Virus record (IMG/VR): IMGVR_UViG_3300006754_000028
Location: 1-50,740 of that record
DNA length: 50,740 bases
Source: a virus
Reading direction: 5' to 3' (one strand)
A program made the position numbers and the translations under genes. Shown piece after piece: positions 1 through 6,734 of this stretch (its first letter is position 1; every line of letters begins with the position of its first letter). The notes under the pieces are model-generated. The model worked only from the letters and a program-made list of their open reading frames with translations. It searched no databases and was not told where the DNA came from.

Positions 1-1
1 A

Positions 2-367
2 TTAGGAAGACATGACATACTGACCAAGCTGTACCCGCACTTCCACACCCTGAAATTTCTAAGCCTGCTTCAATTCGATCCTTGGTCTATAGATGTGTAC
101 ATCGGAGAGTGTGACCGAGAAAGCCTTGACGATGAGTACAAACTGATCGGCAGGGACTACGCTGAGAAACTGGCGTGGGCTGGGCTGATCGACATTGTCG
201 AGAGCCAGTGGGATCCCCACTTTGCCGACGGCAGTGGGCAGATTGTCTGCATAACTGACATTGGAAGAGCCTACGTTAGGATCGCCGAGGAGTATGCGGA
301 CAGAGCAGAGGAGTACGAGGCGATAGCCGACTACCATAGACAACTAACAACCAACCAAGGAGGATGA
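2..367 (+). CDS. Hypothetical protein, 5' end cut by the window
   Basis: The reading frame is open from base 2 to the TGA at 365-367 with no ATG near the left edge, so the gene begins upstream of the window; a GTG at 95 is the only plausible internal start. The visible part is an acidic, Tyr/Glu-rich protein with no recognised domain. Its last residues (TTNQGG) are read from the CAA-rich leader and AAGGAGG ribosome binding site of the next gene, an arrangement seen repeatedly in this genome. Function unknown. Confidence 0.7.
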   Translation, partial: LGRHDILTKLYPHFHTLKFLSLLQFDPWSIDVYIGECDRESLDDEYKLIGRDYAEKLAWAGLIDIVESQWDPHFADGSGQIVCITDIGRAYVRIAEEYADRAEEYEAIADYHRQLTTNQGG

Positions 368-369
368 CA

Positions 370-690
370 ATGATAACAACAACAACAACCATAGAGGTCA
401 CAAGAGAGGACTGCGCCAAGGCGATAGCCGAGACCGTCGCAGGAGACTGGAACGGCGCGACACAGGAATACGTTGACGAGTGCGGAGGCATTGACAAGAT
501 GCTTTCGCTGGTCAACATACCCCGACTGTTCCAGCAATACCTGGATACTGCTGAGGAGTACAATGAGGAGGTGACAACCATTGACTACCTGTCTCATCTC
601 ATTGTCCACGATCTTGATCTGGATGGCATAGCCGAACCAGGGGACTTCGACAAACACCAGGCTGAGTACCTGGTCAGGAGGATAACCTGA
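370..690 (+). CDS. Hypothetical acidic protein
   Basis: A 106-residue acidic protein starting MITTTTTIEV. I chose the ATG at 370 rather than 364 because the AAGGAGG at about 357-363 abuts 364 but sits about six bases before 370. The Thr-rich N-terminus comes from an ACA/ACC-rich stretch that continues the leader composition into the gene. The stop codon TGA overlaps the ATG of the downstream methyltransferase, suggesting translational coupling. No domain is recognised. Confidence 0.75.
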   Translation: MITTTTTIEVTREDCAKAIAETVAGDWNGATQEYVDECGGIDKMLSLVNIPRLFQQYLDTAEEYNEEVTTIDYLSHLIVHDLDLDGIAEPGDFDKHQAEYLVRRIT

Positions 691-1370
691 TGAGACTACG
701 ACCATTCTTCAGCTACTACGGTAGCAAGTGGCGGCTCTCTCCTCGGTACGACGAACCCCTCTACAACACCATCATAGAGCCTTTCGCAGGCAGTGCATGC
801 TATGCGCTGCAGTGGCATTGGAAGGACGTGTGGCTGGTGGACAAGAGTGAGCACGTCTGTTCCGTCTGGGACTACCTGATAAGGGTGTCCGAGAAGGAGA
901 TCAGGAAGCTGCCCCTCCTCAAGCCTGGGGAGGCAGTGCCTACCTCACTTCCAGAGGAAGCCCGTACCCTGATAGGGTTCTGGGTGACCAAGGGAGGGAC
1001 ACAGCCTAGACGGTCAATGACCAACGGCCCCAACCGTGGTCACTGGTCGGCGACAATCAGGGAGCGCATCGCCTCCCAACTGCATTACATACGGCACTGG
1101 CAGATCAAGGAGGGATGCTACAGTGATCTGAGTGACCAGGTAGCTACCTGGTTCATTGATCCACCCTACCAGGTGGGCGGCAGCCACTACACCGAACGGG
1201 ACATAGACTTCGAGCATCTTGCAGGGTTCTGCAAGGAGAGGCGGGGTCAGGTGATCGTCTGCGAGAACGGGGATGCCGACTGGCTTCCCTTCAAACCTTT
1301 CGCATCAACCAAGGGGCTGAGAAAGAACAGCTCCGAAGTGGTGTGGACACAACACAACAAACGGAGGTGA
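690..1370 (+). CDS. D12-class (Dam-like) DNA adenine-N6 methyltransferase
   Basis: This 226-residue protein carries the hallmarks of the D12 class of DNA adenine methyltransferases. An N-terminal YYGSKWRLS stretch (residues 9-17) matches the family's Y-x-G-x-K opening, PFAGSACYA (31-39) is the SAM-binding motif I, and DPPY (157-160) is the catalytic motif IV. It should transfer a methyl group from SAM to N6 of adenine in phage DNA, masking it from host nucleases or marking it for regulation. It is short for the class (usually 260-290 residues), so the target-recognition part may be reduced. The target is not deducible; GATC is typical of Dam relatives. It overlaps the previous gene by 1 bp. 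Confidence 0.85.
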   Translation: MRLRPFFSYYGSKWRLSPRYDEPLYNTIIEPFAGSACYALQWHWKDVWLVDKSEHVCSVWDYLIRVSEKEIRKLPLLKPGEAVPTSLPEEARTLIGFWVTKGGTQPRRSMTNGPNRGHWSATIRERIASQLHYIRHWQIKEGCYSDLSDQVATWFIDPPYQVGGSHYTERDIDFEHLAGFCKERRGQVIVCENGDADWLPFKPFASTKGLRKNSSEVVWTQHNKRR

Positions 1371-1373
1371 GCA

Positions 1374-1433
1374 ATGAAGATATTACTGTTCCTCATAATG
1401 TTCTGGGCGGTGCGAGAGATCATACTCGCCTAG
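1374..1433 (+). CDS. 19-residue hydrophobic micropeptide
   Basis: A very short frame reading MKILLFLIMFWAVREIILA begins three bases after the methyltransferase stop. It is preceded by GGAGGTGAGC, a strong ribosome binding site at good spacing. The peptide is almost entirely one hydrophobic helix, long enough to span or lie in the inner membrane. It is followed directly by a double-hairpin terminator, so it is the last gene of this transcription unit. Coding status is inferred from the ribosome site and composition only. Confidence 0.5.
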   Translation: MKILLFLIMFWAVREIILA

Positions 1434-1454
1434 ACAACTGACTTCCCTGTCAGT

Positions 1455-1499
1455 GGCTGGTTCCCACCAGCCTGGGGGGTTCCCCACCCCCCGCTTTTT
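1455..1499 (+). terminator. Tandem-hairpin intrinsic terminator
   Basis: Two consecutive hairpins are seen: GGCTGG/CCAGCC (1455-1472, six-base loop) and GGGGGG/CCCCCC (1474-1492). A T run (1495-1499) and the sequence CTTTTTAACTCTATTTC follow. This resembles the hairpin plus TTTGATTCTATTT cassette repeated at 47-50 kb and may be a diverged copy. Confidence 0.7.
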
Positions 1500-1543
1500 A
1501 ACTCTATTTCAGAGTGTACTTTACAACAAACCAAGAGGATCAA

Positions 1544-1867
1544 ATGTACTACATATTGATAAGATACTACTACCACCACACGAATCATATCCATGCCCGT
1601 GATGACGGGCCCATGGTTGACGGCCCGGGCGGCCCCATTACAGCCAAACAAAAGTGGATGTGGGATGGTCAACCTGGATGGTCAAGCCAGCCAGAATATG
1701 ACAGCCCCATGCTGTTTGAAACAGTGCAGGATGCAAAGGACTACCTGGCAAAGTTCGGCATCACTCGGCAACTTTCCCCGCAGAAGTTCTGCGAGGATGG
1801 AGTGTATGTCCTGGCTCACGGCGAGTACGAACGACCGGACTACTGGATACGCAAGCGCCGCATATAA
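1544..1867 (+). CDS. Hypothetical protein
   Basis: A 107-residue protein starting MYYILIRYYYHH, rich in Tyr, His and Trp with a basic C-terminus (WIRKRRI). The ATG at 1544 is preceded by AAGAGGA within a CAA-rich leader; the frame extends a little further upstream but lacks a ribosome site there. No family is recognised. It follows a terminator, so it probably has its own promoter in 1500-1540, which I cannot define. Confidence 0.7.
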   Translation: MYYILIRYYYHHTNHIHARDDGPMVDGPGGPITAKQKWMWDGQPGWSSQPEYDSPMLFETVQDAKDYLAKFGITRQLSPQKFCEDGVYVLAHGEYERPDYWIRKRRI

Positions 1868-1896
1868 ACAACAACAACAAACCAAGAGGATAACTA

Positions 1897-2205
1897 ATGA
1901 AGGATAAACTAGCGAAGCAGATTGCCATCAACCTTAAAAAGGCTTTGGCTGACTACAAAAAGAAACGAGGATTTACCACCAACAAAATGGGAAAGGTGAG
2001 CAATAATACAGATCGCTGCCCCTGTTGCAAGCAGCTTATGCCGAACCCCTACACCCAGGAATGGTTAGCGATAGAGACAGGGGTCGGCAAGATGACGATA
2101 GCCCACTACTTCCAAGGCAAGAGACCACCCTCAATCCCAAGGCTCATGAAGATTGCAACAGTCCTGGAAGTGAGCATCAATGACTTGCTGGACGGTGTGG
2201 GATGA
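1897..2205 (+). CDS. XRE-like helix-turn-helix protein with CPCC zinc motif
   Basis: A 102-residue basic protein. The C-terminal half (about 54-100) has the pattern of an XRE/Cro-type helix-turn-helix: WLAIETGVGKMTIAHYFQGKRPPS, then a helix and VSINDLL. An inserted CPCC (41-44) could bind metal, although two further ligands are not obvious. It is likely a phage transcription regulator. The leader is a (CAA)n stretch with AGAGGATAAC. Confidence 0.7.
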   Translation: MKDKLAKQIAINLKKALADYKKKRGFTTNKMGKVSNNTDRCPCCKQLMPNPYTQEWLAIETGVGKMTIAHYFQGKRPPSIPRLMKIATVLEVSINDLLDGVG

Positions 2206-2241
2206 AGAACAACAACAAACCAACAAGCCAAGGAGGCTAAC

Positions 2242-2421
2242 ATGACTACGCAGACAATAAAGGCAGGGGACACCATACGGTGCAGGCCCCTGACAATACA
2301 TAGCTGGAGGATCGTCACCCGCAAGGTGATCCGTGTGGAGGATGACGGTCGGATAGTGATCCGCTTCAACGGTGGAGAGTTCCGCCTGAGAGACAGTGAG
2401 ATAATCAAAGGAGGTGAGTGA
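2242..2421 (+). CDS. Small basic hypothetical protein (59 aa)
   Basis: MTTQTIKAGDTIRCRPL opens a 59-residue protein rich in Arg, Ile and Val with alternating pattern, compatible with a small beta barrel. The ATG at 2242 has AAGGAGG at good spacing after a CAA-rich leader. The C-terminus IKGGE is read from the AAAGGAGGTGAG ribosome site of the next gene, and TGA overlaps the next ATG. No family is recognised. Confidence 0.7.
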   Translation: MTTQTIKAGDTIRCRPLTIHSWRIVTRKVIRVEDDGRIVIRFNGGEFRLRDSEIIKGGE

Positions 2422-2726
2422 TGGATACCAAACAACTGGTGGCGAAAGCCAGGGAAATCATCGTGGGCAGGAAGGAGGTTGCGTGGCTGGTGCTGGATAT
2501 TGATTGCAGCAATCACAACGAATGTCGCCATTCGGAGACAGCTTTCGATGAGATGGTAACCTACTTCGACATTGATGAAGTCATGCAGGGTCTTGTCGCG
2601 GACAAGTGGACATTCTGCGTATCAGAGGATGATGAAGATGAGGTCGAATGGCTGTGCCCTAAGTGCAGCGATCCTGAATGGCAACCGCCCGAAGGGTTCC
2701 TGAAGTCAGAAGGAGGTGACCAATGA
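2421..2726 (+). CDS. Hypothetical protein with zinc-knuckle cysteines
   Basis: A 101-residue acidic protein with cysteine pairs (CSNHNEC near the N-terminus and WLCPKCS near the C-terminus), suggesting a small metal-binding fold. The block around KWTFC..EWLCPKCS resembles GWTYDKEGNWLCPACS in the gene at 2887, so the two are probably diverged paralogs. The C-terminal SEGGDQ is encoded by the ribosome binding site of the next gene, which it overlaps by four bases. Confidence 0.7.
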   Translation: MDTKQLVAKAREIIVGRKEVAWLVLDIDCSNHNECRHSETAFDEMVTYFDIDEVMQGLVADKWTFCVSEDDEDEVEWLCPKCSDPEWQPPEGFLKSEGGDQ

Positions 2727-2890
2727 CTAAAGAGGAATACAAAATCATTAAGCGGCTGTGTCGGGCTATCGACAGCCTTCATGCCCCAGGCTGGATTGGC
2801 GCATCGGCAGTCATTGAACTCGTCGATGTCCTGCCGAAAGCCAAGGACATTCTTCAGCGGCATGAAAAGTCAGAAGGAGGTGACCAATGA
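2723..2890 (+). CDS. Small hypothetical protein (55 aa)
   Basis: MTKEEYKIIKRLCRAID begins a 55-residue, mainly helical protein. It starts by ATGA overlap with the preceding stop and has AAGGAGGTGAC at ideal distance. It ends with the same SEGGDQ tail as its upstream neighbour because the junction sequence is duplicated. Function unknown. Confidence 0.7.
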   Translation: MTKEEYKIIKRLCRAIDSLHAPGWIGASAVIELVDVLPKAKDILQRHEKSEGGDQ

Positions 2891-3126
2891 ACGCATGGCA
2901 CAAGGCTCTGGAGAATGTTTGGCGGTGCGTGATAGCATCGGTGACGATCTATTGCACAGGTTGCGACGAGGGATGCCACGAGGAGGAGCAATCTATGGAC
3001 TGTCCGACAAAGCTGGAGGCGGTCAAGAACGCTAAGGCGAAGGGCTGGACATACGACAAGGAGGGCAACTGGCTTTGCCCCGCCTGCTCAAAGAACAACA
3101 ACAAACAACAAACCCAAGGAGAATGA
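2887..3126 (+). CDS. Zinc-ribbon-like small protein
   Basis: A 79-residue protein with CTGCDEGC (about 23-30), a further Cys in DCP and CPAC near the C-terminus: enough cysteines for at least one structural zinc. The last residues (NNNKQQTQGE) are translated from the CAA-rich leader of the following gene. ATGA overlap with the upstream gene. Such zinc-knuckle microproteins are common in phage accessory regions; no function is inferred. Confidence 0.7.
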   Translation: MNAWHKALENVWRCVIASVTIYCTGCDEGCHEEEQSMDCPTKLEAVKNAKAKGWTYDKEGNWLCPACSKNNNKQQTQGE

Positions 3127-3127
3127 C

Positions 3128-3343
3128 ATGGGAAACATACGAACGGCTCTGGAGTATCTCCAGAGCATACTGAAGATGACCAACAACGGCAGTGACCTGT
3201 CCGCACAGAGCGAGGGCGACCTCAAGATGGCGATACAGATCCTGGAAGAGGAACTTGAAAAGCTGAAGCATCTCAAGCCTGAAACCGTGGGTGACAAGTT
3301 CATCCGTGGATTCATGGGCTGGGGCAGGGGAGGTGAGCAATGA
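3128..3343 (+). CDS. Small hypothetical helical protein
   Basis: A 71-residue protein with heptad-like Leu/Ile spacing (ALEYLQSIL, AIQILEEELEKLKHL), suggesting a helical hairpin or short coiled coil. AAGGAGAATGAC gives the ribosome site. It overlaps the next gene by four bases (ATGA). Confidence 0.7.
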   Translation: MGNIRTALEYLQSILKMTNNGSDLSAQSEGDLKMAIQILEEELEKLKHLKPETVGDKFIRGFMGWGRGGEQ

Positions 3344-3684
3344 GTAAGAGTGGAAGAAGATTCCTGGAACTACATCTCCAGTCAGAGGCTGAGTGCGATC
3401 CCGAATGGAAGGCGATAGCTGAACAGCCCATCTCCGAGTACCAGTGGGCTAGCAGCAGACCTGAGTGGCACGACCGCCTGGGTCAGTGCTGCTACCTCAT
3501 AGTGAAGGCTCTCAAGGAGCAGGACAGGCTGCCTACGACGCTGGCATCACGGTTCCTGCACCTGGCTGAAGAGATGGCTGCGCACACCATATGCTACAGG
3601 GTCAAGGTAGACCTTGAACTCGCGACGAAGTTCGTCGGAACAACTGAACCAATAATCAAACAGGGCGAAGAACTGCCCTTCTAG
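3340..3684 (+). CDS. Hypothetical protein
   Basis: A 114-residue soluble protein, MSKSGRRFLELHLQS to EELPF. No motif is recognised; the middle (LIVKALKEQDRLPTT) is predicted helical by eye. It is translationally coupled to the upstream gene, with GGGGAGGTGAGC as ribosome site. Confidence 0.75.
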   Translation: MSKSGRRFLELHLQSEAECDPEWKAIAEQPISEYQWASSRPEWHDRLGQCCYLIVKALKEQDRLPTTLASRFLHLAEEMAAHTICYRVKVDLELATKFVGTTEPIIKQGEELPF

Positions 3685-3693
3685 GAGAACACA

Positions 3694-4098
3694 ATGGACA
3701 TGGAAAAACTACCAGAGGACTGGCCGCACTTCATCGAAGCCATCCTCGACATAGAACTCGACATCAACATCACCGTCGGCGAGATGGATGAGCTTGCCAA
3801 CAACATCATACTGTCTGCAGCAATGAGGGGGGTGCTCATCCCCAGGCAGGAGATCATCAAGCACCTCAAGCACAAGTTTGCAGAGACCAAGATCAAGCAC
3901 GACGTGCTGGACATCCAGGCGCAGGTTGACATCATGCCCAGGGGACAGGACAAGTACCTGTCCAAGGTGCGCAGGAACGTCAGGAGTTTCCTGCGGCGAA
4001 GAGGTTCAGCCTCCACCCGCAAGTACCTGGCGGAGCTGTGCTCCACCTATCCAGAGCACAGCCACGTCTACGAGGAAGTGCTCAGGGGGCTGCCATGA
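3694..4098 (+). CDS. Hypothetical protein with basic C-terminal helices
   Basis: A 134-residue protein: an acidic N-terminal half (MDMEKLPEDWPHFIEAILD) followed by a strongly basic part containing KVRRNVRSFLRRRGS, which could contact nucleic acid. AGGAGAACACA precedes the ATG. It overlaps the next gene by four bases. No family is recognised. Confidence 0.75.
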   Translation: MDMEKLPEDWPHFIEAILDIELDINITVGEMDELANNIILSAAMRGVLIPRQEIIKHLKHKFAETKIKHDVLDIQAQVDIMPRGQDKYLSKVRRNVRSFLRRRGSASTRKYLAELCSTYPEHSHVYEEVLRGLP

Positions 4099-4655
4099 GT
4101 CTGCCTGATATGATATTCACCTGCATAGCGGATCACCTCGGCATAGACAACGTGGTGTCCGCCCTGGCTGTTCGAGGCAAGAGGGACTCCGCCGAGGAGA
4201 AGATGGGCTTCGCCGTCGCCAAGTGGCGGGAGCACGAGGACTACTGGGACGTAATGGTCTGGCGCGACATCGGAGCCTATCAGCGTGACAGCAGACCAGC
4301 CTGCGACCACAGGATTGCCGTCGGCAAGGACGGTCGGCTGTACCAAAAGAAGCGCAGCGGACGTAAGAAGGCGGTGGTGATCAAGGAAGTGGTTTCATAT
4401 CGCATGTCCGTTTCCGACATAGCCTTGGTGGACAGGGCGGCGCGGCATCGATCATCCTACCTCCGTCTGGCAGGACAGAAGGCTGCCTACCTTGACCACA
4501 TACGCTCGATGCACGATGACAGCGGCATGCACACCAGACCTGTCGCTGACGGGTGGGGTCTGTTCTCCTCGGACGGATCCTGCGTAGCCAGCGGCGACGA
4601 CGAGGTGGCTCTCCTCCGAGAGCTGATACCCTACGAAGACCTAATGACAAGATAA
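4095..4655 (+). CDS. Hypothetical protein
   Basis: A 186-residue protein starting MSLPDMIFTCIADHLG at an ATGA overlap. It has a Trp-rich, charged central part (KWREHEDYWDVMVWRD) and a basic stretch (QKKRSGRKKAVVIK). No catalytic motif is recognised. It closes the GC-rich part of the left gene cluster; the following gene is distinctly AT-rich. Confidence 0.75.
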   Translation: MSLPDMIFTCIADHLGIDNVVSALAVRGKRDSAEEKMGFAVAKWREHEDYWDVMVWRDIGAYQRDSRPACDHRIAVGKDGRLYQKKRSGRKKAVVIKEVVSYRMSVSDIALVDRAARHRSSYLRLAGQKAAYLDHIRSMHDDSGMHTRPVADGWGLFSSDGSCVASGDDEVALLRELIPYEDLMTR

Positions 4656-4673
4656 CAACGACAAGGATAAACA

Positions 4674-5057
4674 ATGATAGATTACAACGAAATAAACAAT
4701 CAGCTAAGTAAAAGAAACGAAGAACTTAAATCTCAAATACAATCATTAAACTATAAATTAAAAGCAGCGAATGAGAAAATTGACAAACTGAAATGTGAAC
4801 AAGTCCTGTTGTATGCAGACATTCATTCAGCGGAAACCTGCATACAGTTAATAGAACTCACAATCTCACTATGGTACGAAACGGAACTTGAGGATCCCAA
4901 AAGCCAGCCATTTATTTGTCAAATCTACAATGAACTGCGATCCTTCAACAAACAGAGGGAAGTATTGCTTCGTAAAAATTATGGACTGCCATATCAATGG
5001 CCACTCAGACCCAAGATGATGTGTGAAAGAATACCATTGACTGATCAACAAGAATAA
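4674..5057 (+). CDS. Coiled-coil hypothetical protein, AT-rich
   Basis: A 127-residue protein whose first 45 residues (NNQLSKRNEELKSQIQSLN and following) form a heptad-patterned coiled coil. It is clearly richer in A and T than its neighbours and uses Asn, Lys and Ile codons ending in A/T, suggesting recent acquisition. The ribosome site is weak (AAGGATAAAC). Function unknown. Confidence 0.7.
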   Translation: MIDYNEINNQLSKRNEELKSQIQSLNYKLKAANEKIDKLKCEQVLLYADIHSAETCIQLIELTISLWYETELEDPKSQPFICQIYNELRSFNKQREVLLRKNYGLPYQWPLRPKMMCERIPLTDQQE

Positions 5058-5058
5058 A

Positions 5059-5232
5059 ATGTTCGTGACTATATTTATTCTCAGGCGCGACATCAAGAGA
5101 TGGAGCAAGGGGCACTCCGTATGGTTCGTCTACCAGGATCCAGGGTTCACATCCTGGGTCAAGGTGGGCGTTACCGAGGAGCGTCTGAAACACATGACCA
5201 AATGGAAAAGGAAACAACAGGGCTGGGGCTAA
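5059..5232 (+). CDS. Small basic hypothetical protein (57 aa)
   Basis: MFVTIFILRRDIKRWSKG opens a 57-residue, Trp- and Lys-rich basic protein ending WKRKQQGWG. The ATG is next to the previous stop and has only a weak purine-rich upstream site (CAAGAATAAA), so coupling is likely. The stop codon lies within the loop of the terminator hairpin that closes this transcription unit. Confidence 0.6.
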   Translation: MFVTIFILRRDIKRWSKGHSVWFVYQDPGFTSWVKVGVTEERLKHMTKWKRKQQGWG

Positions 5233-5252
5233 CGCTTCAGCCCTTTTTTTTT
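5226..5252 (+). terminator. Intrinsic terminator of the left + strand cluster
   Basis: GGGCT (5226-5230) pairs with AGCCC (5239-5243) around an eight-base loop. Nine consecutive T residues (5244-5252) follow. The loop contains the stop codon region of the preceding gene. Confidence 0.85.
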
Positions 5253-5346
5253 GCCTTCAGCAATTCTTTGACACCACCCCCTCTACCATGATAGGATTTT
5301 CTTACCTAGGTTCGTCGCTCACGATCCCTGTGGTTTGTTGTAAATT

Positions 5347-5388
5347 AAAGCCCTGGCTGTATCCTCCGCCAGGGCTTTTCTTTTTTTA
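5347..5388. terminator. Bidirectional terminator between convergent operons
   Basis: An 11-bp perfect stem AAAGCCCTGGC/GCCAGGGCTTT (5347-5357 with 5368-5378) is followed by TTCTTTTTTT on the + strand and by a shorter T-rich tract on the - strand. It lies five bases beyond the last late gene and should stop the leftward virion transcript as well as backing up the + strand terminator at 5226. Confidence 0.85.
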
Positions 5389-5392
5389 GCTG

Positions 5393-5761
5393 TCAGTGCG
5401 TCAGGATCTCTACTGTGATCGCCGTGCCTGGGCCTGCGGTTCCCGCCGTGCCGCCAGTGGTCACCACCGCGTAGCACAACGCCGTGCCGAACACCATGCC
5501 TGGATCGAACCCGTACTCCACGCTGCTTCCAGCCTCAACAGCCAGGATTGACTCTGGAGAGTTGCTGCCGACCGTCAAGCTGGACGCTGCCAGGTTGTAC
5601 AACTTGAGGTACAGTTTGGTCGAGTTGGCTGTGTTGTCGATGCGTACCTGGTCTACGTTGATCGAGGACGATGATGCCTCGACCTCCGTAGCCGTGGCTG
5701 CGTCATCAGTCCACTTGGCATCGGATATGGATCCAGAGATGGATGTCTTATAGGTAGCCAT
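5393..5761 (-). CDS. Small virion-associated beta-rich protein (paralog of the next gene)
   Basis: A 122-residue Ser/Thr/Ala-rich, beta-strand-patterned protein (MATYKTSISGSISDAK). It aligns by eye with the protein at 5761-6123: VRIDNTANSTKLYLKLYN and LAVEAGSSVEYGF here against LRLVNQANMTYFKLYD and VAVAEDTTMTVVC there, ending in similar GG/TG-rich strands. A small tail or head decoration subunit is the likeliest role. The ATG at 5761 overlaps the upstream stop (TGATG). It is the last gene of the late operon. Confidence 0.7.
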   Translation of the reverse strand: MATYKTSISGSISDAKWTDDAATATEVEASSSSINVDQVRIDNTANSTKLYLKLYNLAASSLTVGSNSPESILAVEAGSSVEYGFDPGMVFGTALCYAVVTTGGTAGTAGPGTAITVEILTH

Positions 5762-6123
5762 CACTCACCTCCGAACAATGTGTAGGCAAGTCCGCCAGGG
5801 TTGTCATCGCCAGAAGCCCCAGTGCCACCTTGCCTGGCAGCGGCAGCGGAACAGGCTGTCGAGAATGTAATCCCCTGCCTGCACACCACCGTCATCGTCG
5901 TGTCCTCTGCCACCGCCACCTGGAAGTCGGGGCTGGTCGTCCCGTAGGTGGGGCTGGCTGCGTCGTAGAGCTTGAAGTAGGTCATGTTAGCCTGGTTGAC
6001 CAGGCGCAGGCTGTACACCGTCCCTGAGCCGTCCAGCAGATTGTTGTCAGGTGACTTGGTGCAGCTCGACTGCTTTACCATGTCATCGAAGTTTGGTTGT
6101 AGGGTGTTGCTGGTTACAGCCAT
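5761..6123 (-). CDS. Small virion-associated beta-rich protein
   Basis: A 120-residue protein starting MAVTSNTLQPNFDDMV with AGGAGGCAGC before the ATG. It is a diverged paralog of the downstream gene; together they look like a tandem duplication of a small beta-sandwich subunit. The position after the lysis genes is unusual for a structural gene, but the Gly/Thr-rich composition matches the tail proteins at 7.3-9.1 kb. No known family is recognised. Confidence 0.7.
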   Translation of the reverse strand: MAVTSNTLQPNFDDMVKQSSCTKSPDNNLLDGSGTVYSLRLVNQANMTYFKLYDAASPTYGTTSPDFQVAVAEDTTMTVVCRQGITFSTACSAAAARQGGTGASGDDNPGGLAYTLFGGE

Positions 6124-6131
6124 GCTGCCTC

Positions 6132-6509
6132 CTATGTGTTTTTATTGTTGTCCCTGACGATGTCCTTGAACCTCAGTTCCTGCACGGTCGTGCCCAACTG
6201 CTGGATGGACAGCATGATCTGGTCGAACTTCTTCTCCACGTCCTGGAGCTGGCGCTCAAGGCTGTCTATCTTGGTGGAGAGTTCACCGATAGCCGACTTG
6301 GATTCGTCCTTGATCACCTCCTTCTCCGACTGCAGATCAGTAATCACCTTGTCGTATCTGGCCCTCAAATCATCCTCTCTGGACTCGGACTTCTCCGACA
6401 TCGCGTCGAACCTGTTCTGCATCGAACGGGTCTGCCAGACGAGGTATCCTGCAAAGCCAGCCAGTGGGCTGCCGTTGACAAACAGATCAAACAGGGTGGT
6501 CTCGTCCAT
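6132..6509 (-). CDS. Holin-like protein: N-terminal membrane segment plus coiled coil
   Basis: A 125-residue protein (start MDETTLFDLF; the ATG at 6509 lies just after the previous stop). Residues about 8-25 form one hydrophobic segment (GSPLAGFAGYLVW), followed by a long charged heptad-rich helix. This layout resembles BhlA/UviB-type small holins and some inner-membrane spanins. It sits directly beside the amidase, supporting a lysis role: making or regulating membrane lesions so the amidase reaches peptidoglycan. The assignment rests on topology and context. Confidence 0.55.
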   Translation of the reverse strand: MDETTLFDLFVNGSPLAGFAGYLVWQTRSMQNRFDAMSEKSESREDDLRARYDKVITDLQSEKEVIKDESKSAIGELSTKIDSLERQLQDVEKKFDQIMLSIQQLGTTVQELRFKDIVRDNNKNT

Positions 6510-6516
6510 AATTATG

Positions 6517-6732
6517 CTACTCCAGAGCATCCGATATTCCCTCCACCAGGGCGGGGAGGATGTTCAGGCTGGCTTCCTGGGCAATAGCCCACTTCTCGTC
6601 GTTCGTGACTGACTTGCCACCGTCACTGTCAGCCTGCTTGGCTTCCTCGACTGCCCGCAGCAGTCTCAGGATCAGCGGCATGATGTGTCGGATCAGGTTA
6701 ATGGTTATCTTCAGAGCTTGTCGGTTCTTCAT
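6517..6732 (-). CDS. Small lysis-cassette hypothetical protein
   Basis: A 71-residue protein with an amphipathic, largely hydrophobic N-terminal helix (TINLIRHIMPLILRLLRAV) and an acidic C-terminal half. It lies between amidase and holin-like gene, so it may be a holin accessory or antiholin. It ends ALE-stop in a sequence, CTCTGGAGTAGCATA, almost identical to the junction after the gene ending at 15749. GGAGAGTAGCC is its ribosome site. Confidence 0.6.
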   Translation of the reverse strand: MKNRQALKITINLIRHIMPLILRLLRAVEEAKQADSDGGKSVTNDEKWAIAQEASLNILPALVEGISDALE

Positions 6733-6734
6733 GG

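Noticed and set aside
364-369. ATG at 364 as start of the second gene
   Set aside because: It directly abuts the AGGAGG; the ATG at 370 has proper spacing.
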